DNA from: Flavobacterium bizetiae
Lineage (GTDB): Bacteria > Bacteroidota > Bacteroidia > Flavobacteriales > Flavobacteriaceae
Assembly: GCF_902804475.1 (NCBI RefSeq)
Contig: NZ_CADCSU010000174.1
Span: 1-54,655, forward strand
Direction of reading: 5' to 3'
DNA length: 54,655 nucleotides
In this document: piece by piece, positions 24,542 through 33,880 of the stretch
How the letters are laid out: the number at the start of each line of letters is the position of its first letter
How positions within the stretch are numbered: position 1 is the stretch's first letter
The notes under the pieces: model-generated
The model's database searches: none
Told to the model about the DNA's origin: nothing
What the model saw: only the letters and a program-made list of their open reading frames with translations
Made by a program: the position numbers and the translations under genes

Positions 24542-26041
24542 TTAATAACCAGGGTTTTGCTTTGACATACCTTCAGATATTCTAATAAATGAATCTGGGA
24601 TAGGGAATAATTCATTTTTATTTTCTGTAAAAACTCTACCGTTTGGAAAAACATCATTTTTATCAGCAGCAAAAGCTGCTTTTGCTTGTCCCGTTCTAAC
24701 TAAATCAAAGAATCTATCAAATTCAAATGCCAATTCAACTCTTCTTTCTTTCCAGATTGCAGTTCTTACAGCATCTTGAGTAGTTGCAGGAGTATCACCT
24801 AATCCAGCTCTATGTCTAATTTGGTTTAACAAAGGAATAGCATCCGAAGTTTGTCCTAATTCATTAAGTGCCTCTGCTTTCATTAACAATACTTCTCCAT
24901 ATCTCAAGTATTTAATGTTTGCATCAGTTTCCCAAGCACCTGTATATGCAGAAGAATAAGCCTTAAAATTATATCTAGGATTAATTGTTGTATCTACATT
25001 ACCATCTTTATCATATACTTGAGGAATTACTCTTCCATCATACAATGTTGTTCCTCTAAAAATAATAGTAGCATTTTTTCTAACGTCACCAGATTCATAA
25101 GCATTTAATAAGCTTTCAGATGGCTGATTGAATCCCCAACCAAACTCATCACGTACACCTTGAACATTAGAATATCCTGAAATTCCTCTTGCGGGTACAG
25201 AACCAACACCATTTATTTCAAAAATAGATTCTGCATCATTCTCTCCTTCAAGTCTAAACATTTTAGCATAATCTGGAACAATAATATAACCCGTAACCAG
25301 ATTGCAATTGTCTACAACTTTTTGCCAATTTTTCTGATATAAATTCACCTTAGCTAATAACGCGTAAGCTGCACCTTTTGATGCTCTGCTTTTTTCAGCG
25401 TCAGCGTATGAAGCTTTTGCAGGCAATACTGCAATTGCATCATTTAAATCTTTTTCTATAAAAGCATATACTTCTGCAGCACTTTTACGAGTTAGCTGCA
25501 TTGCTTTATCTTCTGCAGATAAAGGTATACTTGATAAATGATCAACAATAGGAACTCCTCCATAACATTTAACCAAGGTAAAATACATAAAAGCTCTTAA
25601 AAATTTAGCCTCCCCCATCAATCTTTGTCTTAAAGCAGCGTCTGCTTTATCTAATTTAGGAAGAATAGCTAAAGCTTGATTACACCTGTTGATTCCATCA
25701 TAATTAGCATTAAAAGTACTTTCTGCAGATGGATTTGATGAATTATAAGTTAAAGCATCTAAAACATCTTTATCATCTCCAAGATCACTAGGTATAGAAC
25801 CTTTATCTGCATCATCAGAAGTTATACTCGCTAACCCAATCCATCCAAAAGAACTCATATCCCAGTCTAAAAACTTACTATAAATTGCAGTTACAAATGT
25901 TTTTGCACCATTGTCGTTGTTAAACAACTCTAAATCCTCTGTAGAAACAGTTTCTGTTTGCTTAACATCCAGATAGTCATCTGCACAACTCACAAGAAAG
26001 ATAGCTGAGAAAGCAGCCATCAATAAATATATCTTTTTCAT
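24542..26041 (-). CDS. SusD/RagB-family glycan-binding lipoprotein
   Basis: This 499-residue outer-membrane lipoprotein has signal MKKIYLLMAAFSAIFLVSC with Cys19. The SusD fold is evident from the N-terminal DDYLDVKQTETVS, the helical TPR region (GEAKFLRAFMYFTLVKCYGG) and the C-terminal RagB/SusD signature (LRYGEVLLMKAEALNELG, then WKERRVELAFEFDRFFDLVR). It binds the glycan at the cell surface and caps the SusC channel. It starts 4 bp after susC ends, as is typical of the pair. Binding specificity cannot be inferred from the sequence. Confidence 0.97.
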   Translation of the reverse strand: MKKIYLLMAAFSAIFLVSCADDYLDVKQTETVSTEDLELFNNDNGAKTFVTAIYSKFLDWDMSSFGWIGLASITSDDADKGSIPSDLGDDKDVLDALTYNSSNPSAESTFNANYDGINRCNQALAILPKLDKADAALRQRLMGEAKFLRAFMYFTLVKCYGGVPIVDHLSSIPLSAEDKAMQLTRKSAAEVYAFIEKDLNDAIAVLPAKASYADAEKSRASKGAAYALLAKVNLYQKNWQKVVDNCNLVTGYIIVPDYAKMFRLEGENDAESIFEINGVGSVPARGISGYSNVQGVRDEFGWGFNQPSESLLNAYESGDVRKNATIIFRGTTLYDGRVIPQVYDKDGNVDTTINPRYNFKAYSSAYTGAWETDANIKYLRYGEVLLMKAEALNELGQTSDAIPLLNQIRHRAGLGDTPATTQDAVRTAIWKERRVELAFEFDRFFDLVRTGQAKAAFAADKNDVFPNGRVFTENKNELFPIPDSFIRISEGMSKQNPGY

Positions 26042-26045
26042 AATA

Positions 26046-29000
26046 TTAAAATTTTAAATTAGCACCAATAACAATTGATCGTAATGTAGGATAAGCATCA
26101 AGTTCTACTCCTTGATTTCCGTAAGGATTACCATCTCCGTTTAGTTCTGGAGAAAAACCGGAGAATTTTTGAGTGATAAATGGATTAATTGCATTTAGAT
26201 ACAATCTACAAGAACTAATAAATTGGTCTTCTTTAAGAGGAAGTTTATAACCTAAAGTTATATTATTGATTCTAAAGAAATCACCAGATTCCATATAATA
26301 TGTTGAAGCTACTGGAATTGTATTAGAAGGTGCAGGGTTAGTAGATGTTTTATTAGCCACAGTCCAATAATTATTTGTTGCTGAAGCTTCTATATTTTCA
26401 CCTCCAAAACGCTGTGCCTTTTTACCATTGTAAACTTTTGCTCCTCCAGTACCATATCCGTCAACTGAAAAGTCAAAGTTTTTATAAACAATTCCTAATG
26501 AAACCCCATAATTAGATGTTGGCAAAATAGAACCTAGATATTTTTTATCTCTTGTAGCAGATAAAGCATCTTGGGTAACTTTTTGTCCAGATGCAGTGTA
26601 ATAGATGATATTTCGATTTGCTTGATCTACACCTGCATATTCATAAAGATAAAAACTACCTAATGGCTGACCTACTGAATTGTTATACAACAACTTGGTA
26701 TCTATACCATTACCTAAATTACCACCTATAACCTGAGATAGTGACACATCTTTTAAACCTGTAAGTTCATTTTTATTATGAGAATAATTACCTCCAACCC
26801 AATAGCTAAAATCTTCAGTAATTTTATCATCCCAGCGTAAAGCGATTTCGTAACCTTTGTTTGAAACTTCACCAACATGAGAAGGTGATGCGACAGTGAT
26901 ACCAGAAGTTGCAAACGGTTTAACATTTAAAATAACATTATCGGTATTTTTATCATAAACATCAAATGATCCTTTTAATCTGCTGTCTAAAAATTCAAAA
27001 TCAATACCTGCAGATGCTTCTTCTGTAATTTCCCACGTTAAAGTTGGATCTATCTGTGAGGTAATACTTGTACCTTCATTTAAAATTGATCCACCTAAAT
27101 AACTATTTAAGCCAGAAGCATACCCTTGATTATTCAATGGTACATTTTGATTACCTAATTTACCCCAAGAACCTCTTAGTTTTATTAAGTCAACTCCTTT
27201 TACATCTTTTAAGAAACTTTCTTTCGTCACAATCCATCCTACACCAAAAGACGGGAAAGTTCCCCAACGATAATCTTTTGCGAAATTTGAAGATCCATCA
27301 CGTCTAACAGTACCAGTAAACAAATATTTATCCATTAATTTATATTGAAATCTTCCAAAATAAGAAGCCAGTTTACTTTCGTTATAAACTACATCATATA
27401 AACTAGTAATCGAAGCTACGTAATCAACACCATGATTTAAATTAGCATCATTTAAAGACCAATAATTAGAATCCGAACTAACATTTTTTCTAACAATTGA
27501 TAGTTTTTCTCTTGGTCCTTTTACAGATGTTTCAATACCTGCAGTTAATTCTACATCATGAATTTGTGCAAATACTTTATTATAAGTCAAATAATTAGAT
27601 AAATTCCAATTAAAATATTGCTCTCTACCTCTTGTTAAAAGATTTATAGGATCGGTACTTAAATAATTTGAAGCAACTCGATTTGGATTTGCAACTAGCC
27701 ATAAGTTTTTAGTATCCTCGAAGTTGTATTGCTTCCATGAATAATACTCTCCATTAAATTGAGACGTGAATTTTAGTCCTTTTATGATTTCATAGTCTAA
27801 TTTTAGACCTCCTTGTAAAGTAATACTTTTTTGTTGTTCGTCGTAGTAATCTAATTGAGCAACAGGATTACCAACATTATTAATTGAATTTCCTCTTGGA
27901 CTTGCAACTCCATTACCATCAACATAAGGAGCACCATATTGGCCATTAGAAAAGTATACCGGAATAAGTGGTGATTGCTTGTATGCATTTGTAAAAGCAC
28001 TTAACGGTTTAGGAGTTGAATTAGCAGAAGTAAAACTAAAATTCTGATTTAATGTTACTTTTTTAGAAATCTTGTATTCATTATTATTCCTAAAGCTTGT
28101 ACGACTATAATTTAAACCGTTTAATACCGCTTTTTCTTCATAGTTTCCTGCACTAAAAAAATACTTAATATTCTCTGAAGCTCCAGAGATAGATATATTA
28201 TTTTGAGTATAAGATCCTGTTCTTGTAATTTCATCAAACCAGTCTGTATTTACAGGTTGATCTGTTGTGAATTTATTAGTACCCAAAGCAGCATTAGAAT
28301 ATGCTACATATTGAGCGCTATTAGCCATTTTTACCTTTTTAAGAGGTTCTCTAAAACCAGCAAAACTTTCAACTTCAACAGACACTTTTTCACCTTTACC
28401 TTTTTTAGTAGTAATGATAATAACTCCATTAGCCGCTCTAGTACCGTAGATTGCTAAAGACGACGCATCTTTTAAAATTTCATATGAAGTAATGTCATTG
28501 GTATTAATGTTGTTAATGTTTTCTGTAGGCATCCCGTCTACAATATACAAAGGAGATCTTCCTCCTAATGCTGTCCCCAAACCTCTAATAACAACTGAAG
28601 GAGTACTTCCTGGTAAATCAGAAGAAATTACCTGAACACCGGCAGCTTTACCCTGAATTGCCTGTGATGCATTTAGCACTTTAGTTTTTGTAATATCTTC
28701 AGCTTTTAAAGATGTAATAGCTGACGTATTATCAATTTTTTTTCTGGTTCCATAACCAATAACAACTACTTCTTTTAATGCCGTATCTCCGGCTTCTTTT
28801 AATGTAATTGACATTAGTGCGGCAGTTGCCGGGACAGAAACAGAATCAAAACCTAACATTGAGACCTTTAATATGTCTCCAGGTTTTGCATTGATTGTAA
28901 AGTTTCCGTCAAAATCTGCATCAGTAGTTGCTCTGGCATCAGAGGAAGCGATAACTGCTCCAGGAATTCCCATTCCGCTACTGTCTACTACTTTTCCTTT

Positions 29001-29069
29001 AATTGCTTGACCAGACATATACGCCGGTAGTAGCAAAAGTGCTAAAAAGCTAAAAATAAAATTTTTCAT
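26046..29069 (-). CDS. SusC-family TonB-dependent outer-membrane transporter
   Basis: This 1,007-residue TonB-linked porin has signal MKNFIFSFLALLLLPAYMSG; the ATG at 29069 is preferred over the one five codons upstream. An N-terminal carboxypeptidase-regulatory-like domain (IKGKVVDSSGMGIPGAVI) is followed by a plug domain with LYIVDGMPTENINNINTND and ANGVIIITTKKGKGE, then the 22-strand barrel, ending in an aromatic strand (IVIGANLKF). With SusD it imports oligosaccharides released at the surface. The upstream 245 bp hold inverted repeats that are likely regulatory sites, and the regulator gene lies directly beyond. Confidence 0.97.
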   Translation of the reverse strand: MKNFIFSFLALLLLPAYMSGQAIKGKVVDSSGMGIPGAVIASSDARATTDADFDGNFTINAKPGDILKVSMLGFDSVSVPATAALMSITLKEAGDTALKEVVVIGYGTRKKIDNTSAITSLKAEDITKTKVLNASQAIQGKAAGVQVISSDLPGSTPSVVIRGLGTALGGRSPLYIVDGMPTENINNINTNDITSYEILKDASSLAIYGTRAANGVIIITTKKGKGEKVSVEVESFAGFREPLKKVKMANSAQYVAYSNAALGTNKFTTDQPVNTDWFDEITRTGSYTQNNISISGASENIKYFFSAGNYEEKAVLNGLNYSRTSFRNNNEYKISKKVTLNQNFSFTSANSTPKPLSAFTNAYKQSPLIPVYFSNGQYGAPYVDGNGVASPRGNSINNVGNPVAQLDYYDEQQKSITLQGGLKLDYEIIKGLKFTSQFNGEYYSWKQYNFEDTKNLWLVANPNRVASNYLSTDPINLLTRGREQYFNWNLSNYLTYNKVFAQIHDVELTAGIETSVKGPREKLSIVRKNVSSDSNYWSLNDANLNHGVDYVASITSLYDVVYNESKLASYFGRFQYKLMDKYLFTGTVRRDGSSNFAKDYRWGTFPSFGVGWIVTKESFLKDVKGVDLIKLRGSWGKLGNQNVPLNNQGYASGLNSYLGGSILNEGTSITSQIDPTLTWEITEEASAGIDFEFLDSRLKGSFDVYDKNTDNVILNVKPFATSGITVASPSHVGEVSNKGYEIALRWDDKITEDFSYWVGGNYSHNKNELTGLKDVSLSQVIGGNLGNGIDTKLLYNNSVGQPLGSFYLYEYAGVDQANRNIIYYTASGQKVTQDALSATRDKKYLGSILPTSNYGVSLGIVYKNFDFSVDGYGTGGAKVYNGKKAQRFGGENIEASATNNYWTVANKTSTNPAPSNTIPVASTYYMESGDFFRINNITLGYKLPLKEDQFISSCRLYLNAINPFITQKFSGFSPELNGDGNPYGNQGVELDAYPTLRSIVIGANLKF

Positions 29070-29112
29070 ACAGTTTGTAATCATTTAAGTTAGTGAAGCC
29101 AAATTACGCAAT

Positions 29113-29242
29113 TACAACGTTGTAGTACATCATAAACCACTACAGCATAGCTACATCATTGTGTTAAATTTTATTCATATCAACATGATTATCAGAACAA
29201 TAAATGTTAATATTTTTTCTTTAACACTACATTATGATGTAG
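29113..29242. promoter_or_regulatory. Inverted-repeat cluster upstream of susC
   Basis: The susC leader region has a perfect 12-bp palindrome TACAACGTTGTA (29113-29124), a dyad ACTACAT-TATG-ATGTAGT (29226-29243) and further half-sites GTACATCAT (29125-29133) and CTACATCAT (29151-29159). The ATGATGTAG at 29234-29242 is the inverted form of the latter. Recurrent TACATCAT words around a SusC promoter next to a regulator with a LuxR-type helix-turn-helix suggest operator sites (inference). No clear TAnnTTTG box is seen on the minus strand, only TAATTTG. Confidence 0.6.
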
Positions 29243-29313
29243 TAATGATGCATTGCGATTATGTAAAAATTGGTATAGAAAAATATAAGATCCTTAAAAT
29301 TTAAATACGAATC

Positions 29314-32058
29314 TTACAGACTTAATAAAAATTTTGACAGGTTTTCTTCCTGAGAGAGGTTTAATTTTTTTCTTAAGCGATATCGGTGTAGTTCAACCCC
29401 TCTAAAAGAGATATTCATCATAGGTGCAATCTCTTTAGATGAAAGATTCATTTTTAAATAAACACACAGTTTTATATCTTTTGGAGTAAGGTTTGGAAAT
29501 TTTTTAGAAAGATTTATGATAAACTCATTATGAATTTGATTCAGATTTGTTTCGAAAATCACCCATTCGTGTTTATTTACTTCGTTTATTTTGATTGCTT
29601 TTCTAATTTCACTTTTAAGTTTATTAAAATCTTTTTCTGAATCGAGAATACCCTGGATATTTTCGATCATTTCACTTTGTTTTGCAATTGACAAAGATTT
29701 TCCGGCAACTTCTGATGATTTTGTTTGTAATTCTAATTCCAAAATATGTTTTTCATATTCCTGAACGTTCAATTCATTTTCGGCTTTCAATTCCATTTCA
29801 AGAATTTCTCTCTGGTGCTTTAATTCTTCTGCCTGCAACTTTAATTTCTGGATATATCGCAACTTATTCCATTTATAATAGAAAAAGAGTATTGCTCCTA
29901 TCACAAGTATATATAAAATCACCATCCATATTGAAAAATACCATGGTTTCGCTACATTAAATTCAAACTCCGAAACTTTTTCATAACTGGCACCATTATG
30001 TTTGTAGATTATCATAGAGTGACTACCACTGCTTAAATTATTCAGTACAATCAATCCGTCAGAGATTTGAATAAAATCTTTATTATTGTTGAGCTTATAA
30101 AATAGATTTGGTTTACTTGCGCCGTAGATACCTGAGATTACATTTACCCTCAATTCTGTATTATATTTAATCGTAGATTCATCAGAAACCAGATTATCAT
30201 CATTAAATGCTTCAACTTTTACATCAGAATTTTGCTTGTTTTCATATTTCAACTGAAGGGAAATAAATCCGTCATCAAGATTCAGCAAATAATGATTATT
30301 GGTTTTAAAAATTCTTAAATTATCATTGATTAATTTTCCTTTATAATATTTCTCCTGAATAATATTCCATACAAATTTATTTCCTAAAGCCTGAATATGG
30401 TATAAAATTCCGTTTTGAAGCACCATAAAATGATCGTCGTCAATAGCAACAACATCGGTTATATCCTTGAAGTTTAGATTAAACAACTCATTCTCTTCTA
30501 ATTTATTAGTTATAGAATTATAAGTGTACCATGAATTATTAATTAGAAAAAGAATCTCATTTCTAAATTCAAAAATCTTTACTCCAAAATCATTATTGAT
30601 TTTACTTTGTTGTGTAATATTTTCAACTTTTTTAGTCTTAAAATTGTCATCGTATAAAACACGATACAATCCCCTGTAATTATCTGCTGCCCAAATTTCA
30701 TTATTTTTATTTTGTGCAACATATTTTATTGGCTTCGAAAGATCTTCAATTTTTTTAGTCTGAGTAAGTTTCGAAATATCATCATAAACTAAAACTCCAC
30801 TATAAGTAGATTGAAAATAGGTGTTGCTAATAATACTTTTAGACAAATTCCAGCCACCACTAACATTATTGGTTTTTACTAATGCACCATTATCATAACA
30901 AAATGTACCGTCATTGTGGCCAATAATATATTTATCATTAATTTTAGTAATATTCCAGGCTTGCCCTTGTGTGTTAGGCATCATATGAAACTTACCGGAA
31001 TCAAATTCAAAAACTCCATGATTAGAAGCGATTAAATATCCTTTGTTAGTAGTTGCGACAGAATAAACAGAACCAAGTAATCCTGAGTTATCATAAAAAA
31101 ATGAAATAGGAGAATTTACTTCTACATGAGCAATTCCGTTATCCAAACCAAGCCATAAATCATTTTCTTTATCAAAACCAATGCTCAAAATAGAGTTATT
31201 CATTAGAACATTATTTCGATCGATATTTTTATAGGTATTTGTTGGAAAATCATAAATAAAAAGTCCCCTATTTCCCGTTCCTATAACCAATTTATTTCCT
31301 TTAATAAATTTAGCGACATTTATGGTTGCTGCTTTTAAAGTTTCGTTTAAAGGATTATTCCACGGTTTTAAACCGCCTTTTTCTACTATAAAAATTCCTT
31401 TTTTCTGTGTAAATATATACGTCTTGTTTTGAAACTTTTCGATGGCGTGTACAACTGTCTTTTTTAAGACATTCCAACCTTTAGGATTTGAAATTTCTGA
31501 ACCATTCATTTTAAAAAGCCCTTTTTCTACTGAGGCTACATACAGATCATTATCGACAACGAAACAATAAGATATTAAAAATGGAAATTTAATTTTCTCA
31601 ATGTGTTTTCCATCATAAATAAAAACATCATTAAATGACTGAAAATAAATTGATCCGTTGAATTTGAAAATTTTCCAGATTTCCTCATTATCTTTTTCAT
31701 CAAACAAACGCAAGTTTTTGGTAATTGAAACATAATGCATCTTACCATCTTTTCGATACCAATAACCAAATTCTTTATAAGAACCGGAATATATTTTATC
31801 TCCTTCGATCATAATCGAACGAATAATGGTTTTATTAGGTAAAGTATACTTTTCCCAAATCACACCATCATATCGTAATAGATAGTGATTATTAGCAAAG
31901 TACATGGCATCATCTTTTCCCTGAGCGACATTCCAGATTTGATTGTCTCCCTGATAATCTGATTTATTATAGTTTTCTACGAAAGGAAGTAATTCTTGTG
32001 CTTGTATTTGTGAAGCAATGAAAAAGAAGAAAAGAAGTTTTAAAAGTATCGATTTCAA
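29314..32058 (-). CDS. Membrane-spanning sensor-regulator with LuxR-type HTH
   Basis: This protein of about 914 residues has no ATG near its start. TTG at 32058 gives signal MKSILLKLLFFFFIASQIQA; the TTG at 32079 lies inside a TATCTTTG promoter box. The N-terminal ~620 residues resemble a two-component-regulator-type beta propeller (repeats such as ENDLWLGLDNGIAHVE and NEIWAADNYRGLYRV). A Y_Y_Y-like segment follows, then one membrane helix (about 709-729), a long coiled coil (about 731-790) and a C-terminal helix-turn-helix (LTPKDIKLCVYLKMNLSSKE onward). There is no histidine-kinase or receiver domain, so it is a one-component transmembrane regulator, presumably of the adjacent susC operon. 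Confidence 0.87.
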   Translation of the reverse strand: MKSILLKLLFFFFIASQIQAQELLPFVENYNKSDYQGDNQIWNVAQGKDDAMYFANNHYLLRYDGVIWEKYTLPNKTIIRSIMIEGDKIYSGSYKEFGYWYRKDGKMHYVSITKNLRLFDEKDNEEIWKIFKFNGSIYFQSFNDVFIYDGKHIEKIKFPFLISYCFVVDNDLYVASVEKGLFKMNGSEISNPKGWNVLKKTVVHAIEKFQNKTYIFTQKKGIFIVEKGGLKPWNNPLNETLKAATINVAKFIKGNKLVIGTGNRGLFIYDFPTNTYKNIDRNNVLMNNSILSIGFDKENDLWLGLDNGIAHVEVNSPISFFYDNSGLLGSVYSVATTNKGYLIASNHGVFEFDSGKFHMMPNTQGQAWNITKINDKYIIGHNDGTFCYDNGALVKTNNVSGGWNLSKSIISNTYFQSTYSGVLVYDDISKLTQTKKIEDLSKPIKYVAQNKNNEIWAADNYRGLYRVLYDDNFKTKKVENITQQSKINNDFGVKIFEFRNEILFLINNSWYTYNSITNKLEENELFNLNFKDITDVVAIDDDHFMVLQNGILYHIQALGNKFVWNIIQEKYYKGKLINDNLRIFKTNNHYLLNLDDGFISLQLKYENKQNSDVKVEAFNDDNLVSDESTIKYNTELRVNVISGIYGASKPNLFYKLNNNKDFIQISDGLIVLNNLSSGSHSMIIYKHNGASYEKVSEFEFNVAKPWYFSIWMVILYILVIGAILFFYYKWNKLRYIQKLKLQAEELKHQREILEMELKAENELNVQEYEKHILELELQTKSSEVAGKSLSIAKQSEMIENIQGILDSEKDFNKLKSEIRKAIKINEVNKHEWVIFETNLNQIHNEFIINLSKKFPNLTPKDIKLCVYLKMNLSSKEIAPMMNISFRGVELHRYRLRKKLNLSQEENLSKFLLSL

Positions 32059-32076
32059 AATATTCGGTTTTATAGC

Positions 32077-32084
32077 CAAAGATA
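32077..32084 (-). promoter_or_regulatory. -7 box of the regulator gene
   Basis: Minus-strand TATCTTTG is an exact TAnnTTTG match. It overlaps the most upstream in-frame TTG and lies 18 bp before the preferred TTG start at 32058, giving a leader of roughly a dozen bases. Confidence 0.6.
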
Positions 32085-32111
32085 CTCACAAAATTTTTAA
32101 TCTTAAAGCAT

Positions 32112-32140
32112 AAAAAAAGCTCCCGTAAAGGAGCTCTTTT
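32112..32140. terminator. Intrinsic terminator after the DUF3995 gene
   Basis: AGCTCC and GGAGCT form a stem with loop CGTAAA, flanked by seven A and four T. On the minus strand it ends the ackA/DUF3995 transcript just before the regulator promoter. Confidence 0.82.
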
Positions 32141-32161
32141 ATATTATTTAATTTAAATCTT

Positions 32162-32581
32162 TTACTTCTTTAATTCTAGTAGTAAAGTTAGTACAGTTAT
32201 TACCAGACATAATGGTGTATAATATTTTGCATCATTCAGGGCAAATTTAGAGCTTTTATGTTTCTTAAATAAACCAACATAGTTAAAGTCACCAATAGCT
32301 CTTATTATAAATATAGAAGCTATGATCCAAAATCCAGATTCATCTAACCATTTTGATAAGTTTACCCCTATGAAATCATATTTTATCAAATAAAACAGAC
32401 CAAAACATAACAAACCAATAGCGACAACAAAAGTTGAAACTTTTCTGGGTATAAAAACCGCAACTCCATTCTCTTTGGTTGGTACAACGGCATGACTTCC
32501 CCATTTACCTCCAAAACCCCAATAAAAATGAATCGCTGAAAGAACTGTAAAAATTAAAAACAATACTAATGAAATAATCAT
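32162..32581 (-). CDS. DUF3995-family membrane protein
   Basis: This 139-residue inner-membrane protein has about four helices: residues 2-20 (IISLVLFLIFTVLSAIHFYW), 50-67, 80-98 and 120-136. The HFYWGFGGKWG segment with VVPT after it, and FIIRAIGDFNYVG, are characteristic of the DUF3995 family. Function unknown. It starts 27 bp after ackA and probably shares its transcript; the terminator lies just after it. Confidence 0.8.
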   Translation of the reverse strand: MIISLVLFLIFTVLSAIHFYWGFGGKWGSHAVVPTKENGVAVFIPRKVSTFVVAIGLLCFGLFYLIKYDFIGVNLSKWLDESGFWIIASIFIIRAIGDFNYVGLFKKHKSSKFALNDAKYYTPLCLVITVLTLLLELKK

Positions 32582-32608
32582 TTCAGGTAATTTAAAATTC
32601 TAAAACAA

Positions 32609-33793
32609 TTAATTGTTTAGCAATTGGTATACCTGATTTGCAATTTCATATTCTTCATCTGTTGGTATAACCAAAACTTTTGCTTTTGAATTTGGTGTAT
32701 TAATTTCTCGGATTTCTTTAGAACGAATTTGATTCTTTTCATAATCTAATTCAATTCCAAAATAATCCATATCTGTACACACTAATTGACGCATATAAGA
32801 AGAATTCTCACCTATTCCGGCTGTAAAAATAATAGCATCCAAACCATTTAAAGCCGCTGTATAAGAACCAATATATTTTCTAATACGATATGCATTCATA
32901 AATAAAGCAAGCTGACAATCTTTATTTCCTTTAGCTGCTTCTGACTCAATATCACGTAAATCGCTATACCCCGTAAGACCAAGCATTCCGCTTTGTTTTA
33001 ATAAAATTGAATTGACGTCATCTGCAGAATATCCCAGATTTTTAATCATATAAAAAACTATCGACTGGTCTATATCACCGCTTCTTGTTCCCATTATTAA
33101 GCCATTAGATGGCGAAAATCCCATTGTGGTATCAATACACTTTCCGTCTTTAATTGCTGCCATACTACAACCATTACCAATATGAATTGTGATAATTTTT
33201 GAGTTTTCTTTTAAAAAATCAATGGCTTTTTCAGACACATATTTATGACTCGTTCCATGAAAACCATAAACTCTAACCTTATTCTCTGTTAAAAGATAAT
33301 TTGGAATGGCATACTTGTATGCTACTTCAGGCATTGTTTGATGGAAAGCGGTATCAAAAACAGCAATTTGCTGTGCTGAACTAAATATTTCTTCGGCTAC
33401 ATTAATTCCTTCTAAATTTGCAGGATTATGCAATGGTGCCAATTCAAAAAGCTGTTTAATTTTAGCTTTTACGTTGTCATCAATTCTAACAGTATCACTA
33501 AAATCACTTCCTCCGTGCACTACTCTATGTCCCACTGCACTAATTTCTGAAGTGGATTTTATAACTCCTTTTTCCGGATCTAAAAGCATATTAGCCACTT
33601 TTTGTAACCCCACTTTATGATTAGGGATTGGAAGTAATTCTTCTAAGGAATGTAAAGAAGTTTTAAACGTTATATTTGAAGTTTCCAGTCCAATTCTATC
33701 AATCATACCCGTACAAATTACTTCGTTTGTTGGCATAACCGTTAATTGGTATTTAATTGATGAACTTCCTGAATTGATAATTAATATTTTCAT
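32609..33793 (-). CDS. ackA: Acetate kinase
   Basis: This 394-residue cytosolic enzyme converts acetyl phosphate and ADP to acetate and ATP. It carries the full set of ASKHA motifs: LIINSGSSSIKYQL at the N terminus, VGHRVVHGG, FDTAFHQTMP, YGFHGTSHKYVS, ITIHIGNGCSMAAI, DTTMGFSPSNGLIMGTRSGD, and the adenine-site FTAGIGENS. The length is normal. It lies downstream of pta with an 87-bp gap holding a CTAAGNNN repeat. The two genes form the acetate-overflow pathway. Confidence 0.97.
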   Translation of the reverse strand: MKILIINSGSSSIKYQLTVMPTNEVICTGMIDRIGLETSNITFKTSLHSLEELLPIPNHKVGLQKVANMLLDPEKGVIKSTSEISAVGHRVVHGGSDFSDTVRIDDNVKAKIKQLFELAPLHNPANLEGINVAEEIFSSAQQIAVFDTAFHQTMPEVAYKYAIPNYLLTENKVRVYGFHGTSHKYVSEKAIDFLKENSKIITIHIGNGCSMAAIKDGKCIDTTMGFSPSNGLIMGTRSGDIDQSIVFYMIKNLGYSADDVNSILLKQSGMLGLTGYSDLRDIESEAAKGNKDCQLALFMNAYRIRKYIGSYTAALNGLDAIIFTAGIGENSSYMRQLVCTDMDYFGIELDYEKNQIRSKEIREINTPNSKAKVLVIPTDEEYEIANQVYQLLNN

Positions 33794-33809
33794 TTTTTTT
33801 ATAAAGTTT

Positions 33810-33841
33810 CTAAGGTCCTAAGTGACTAAGATGCTAAGTTT
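33810..33841. repeat. Four tandem 8-bp CTAAGNNN units
   Basis: CTAAGGTC, CTAAGTGA, CTAAGATG and CTAAGTTT follow each other without gaps in the pta-ackA spacer. The constant part is CTAAG and the last three bases vary. Confidence 0.82.
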
Positions 33842-33880
33842 TTTACTCAGGATTTTTAATTTTTAATTTCAGATTTTTAA

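Noticed and set aside
33810..33841. Possible CRISPR-like array
   Set aside because: The units are only 8 bp with no spacers; it is a degenerate tandem repeat, and no cas genes are present.
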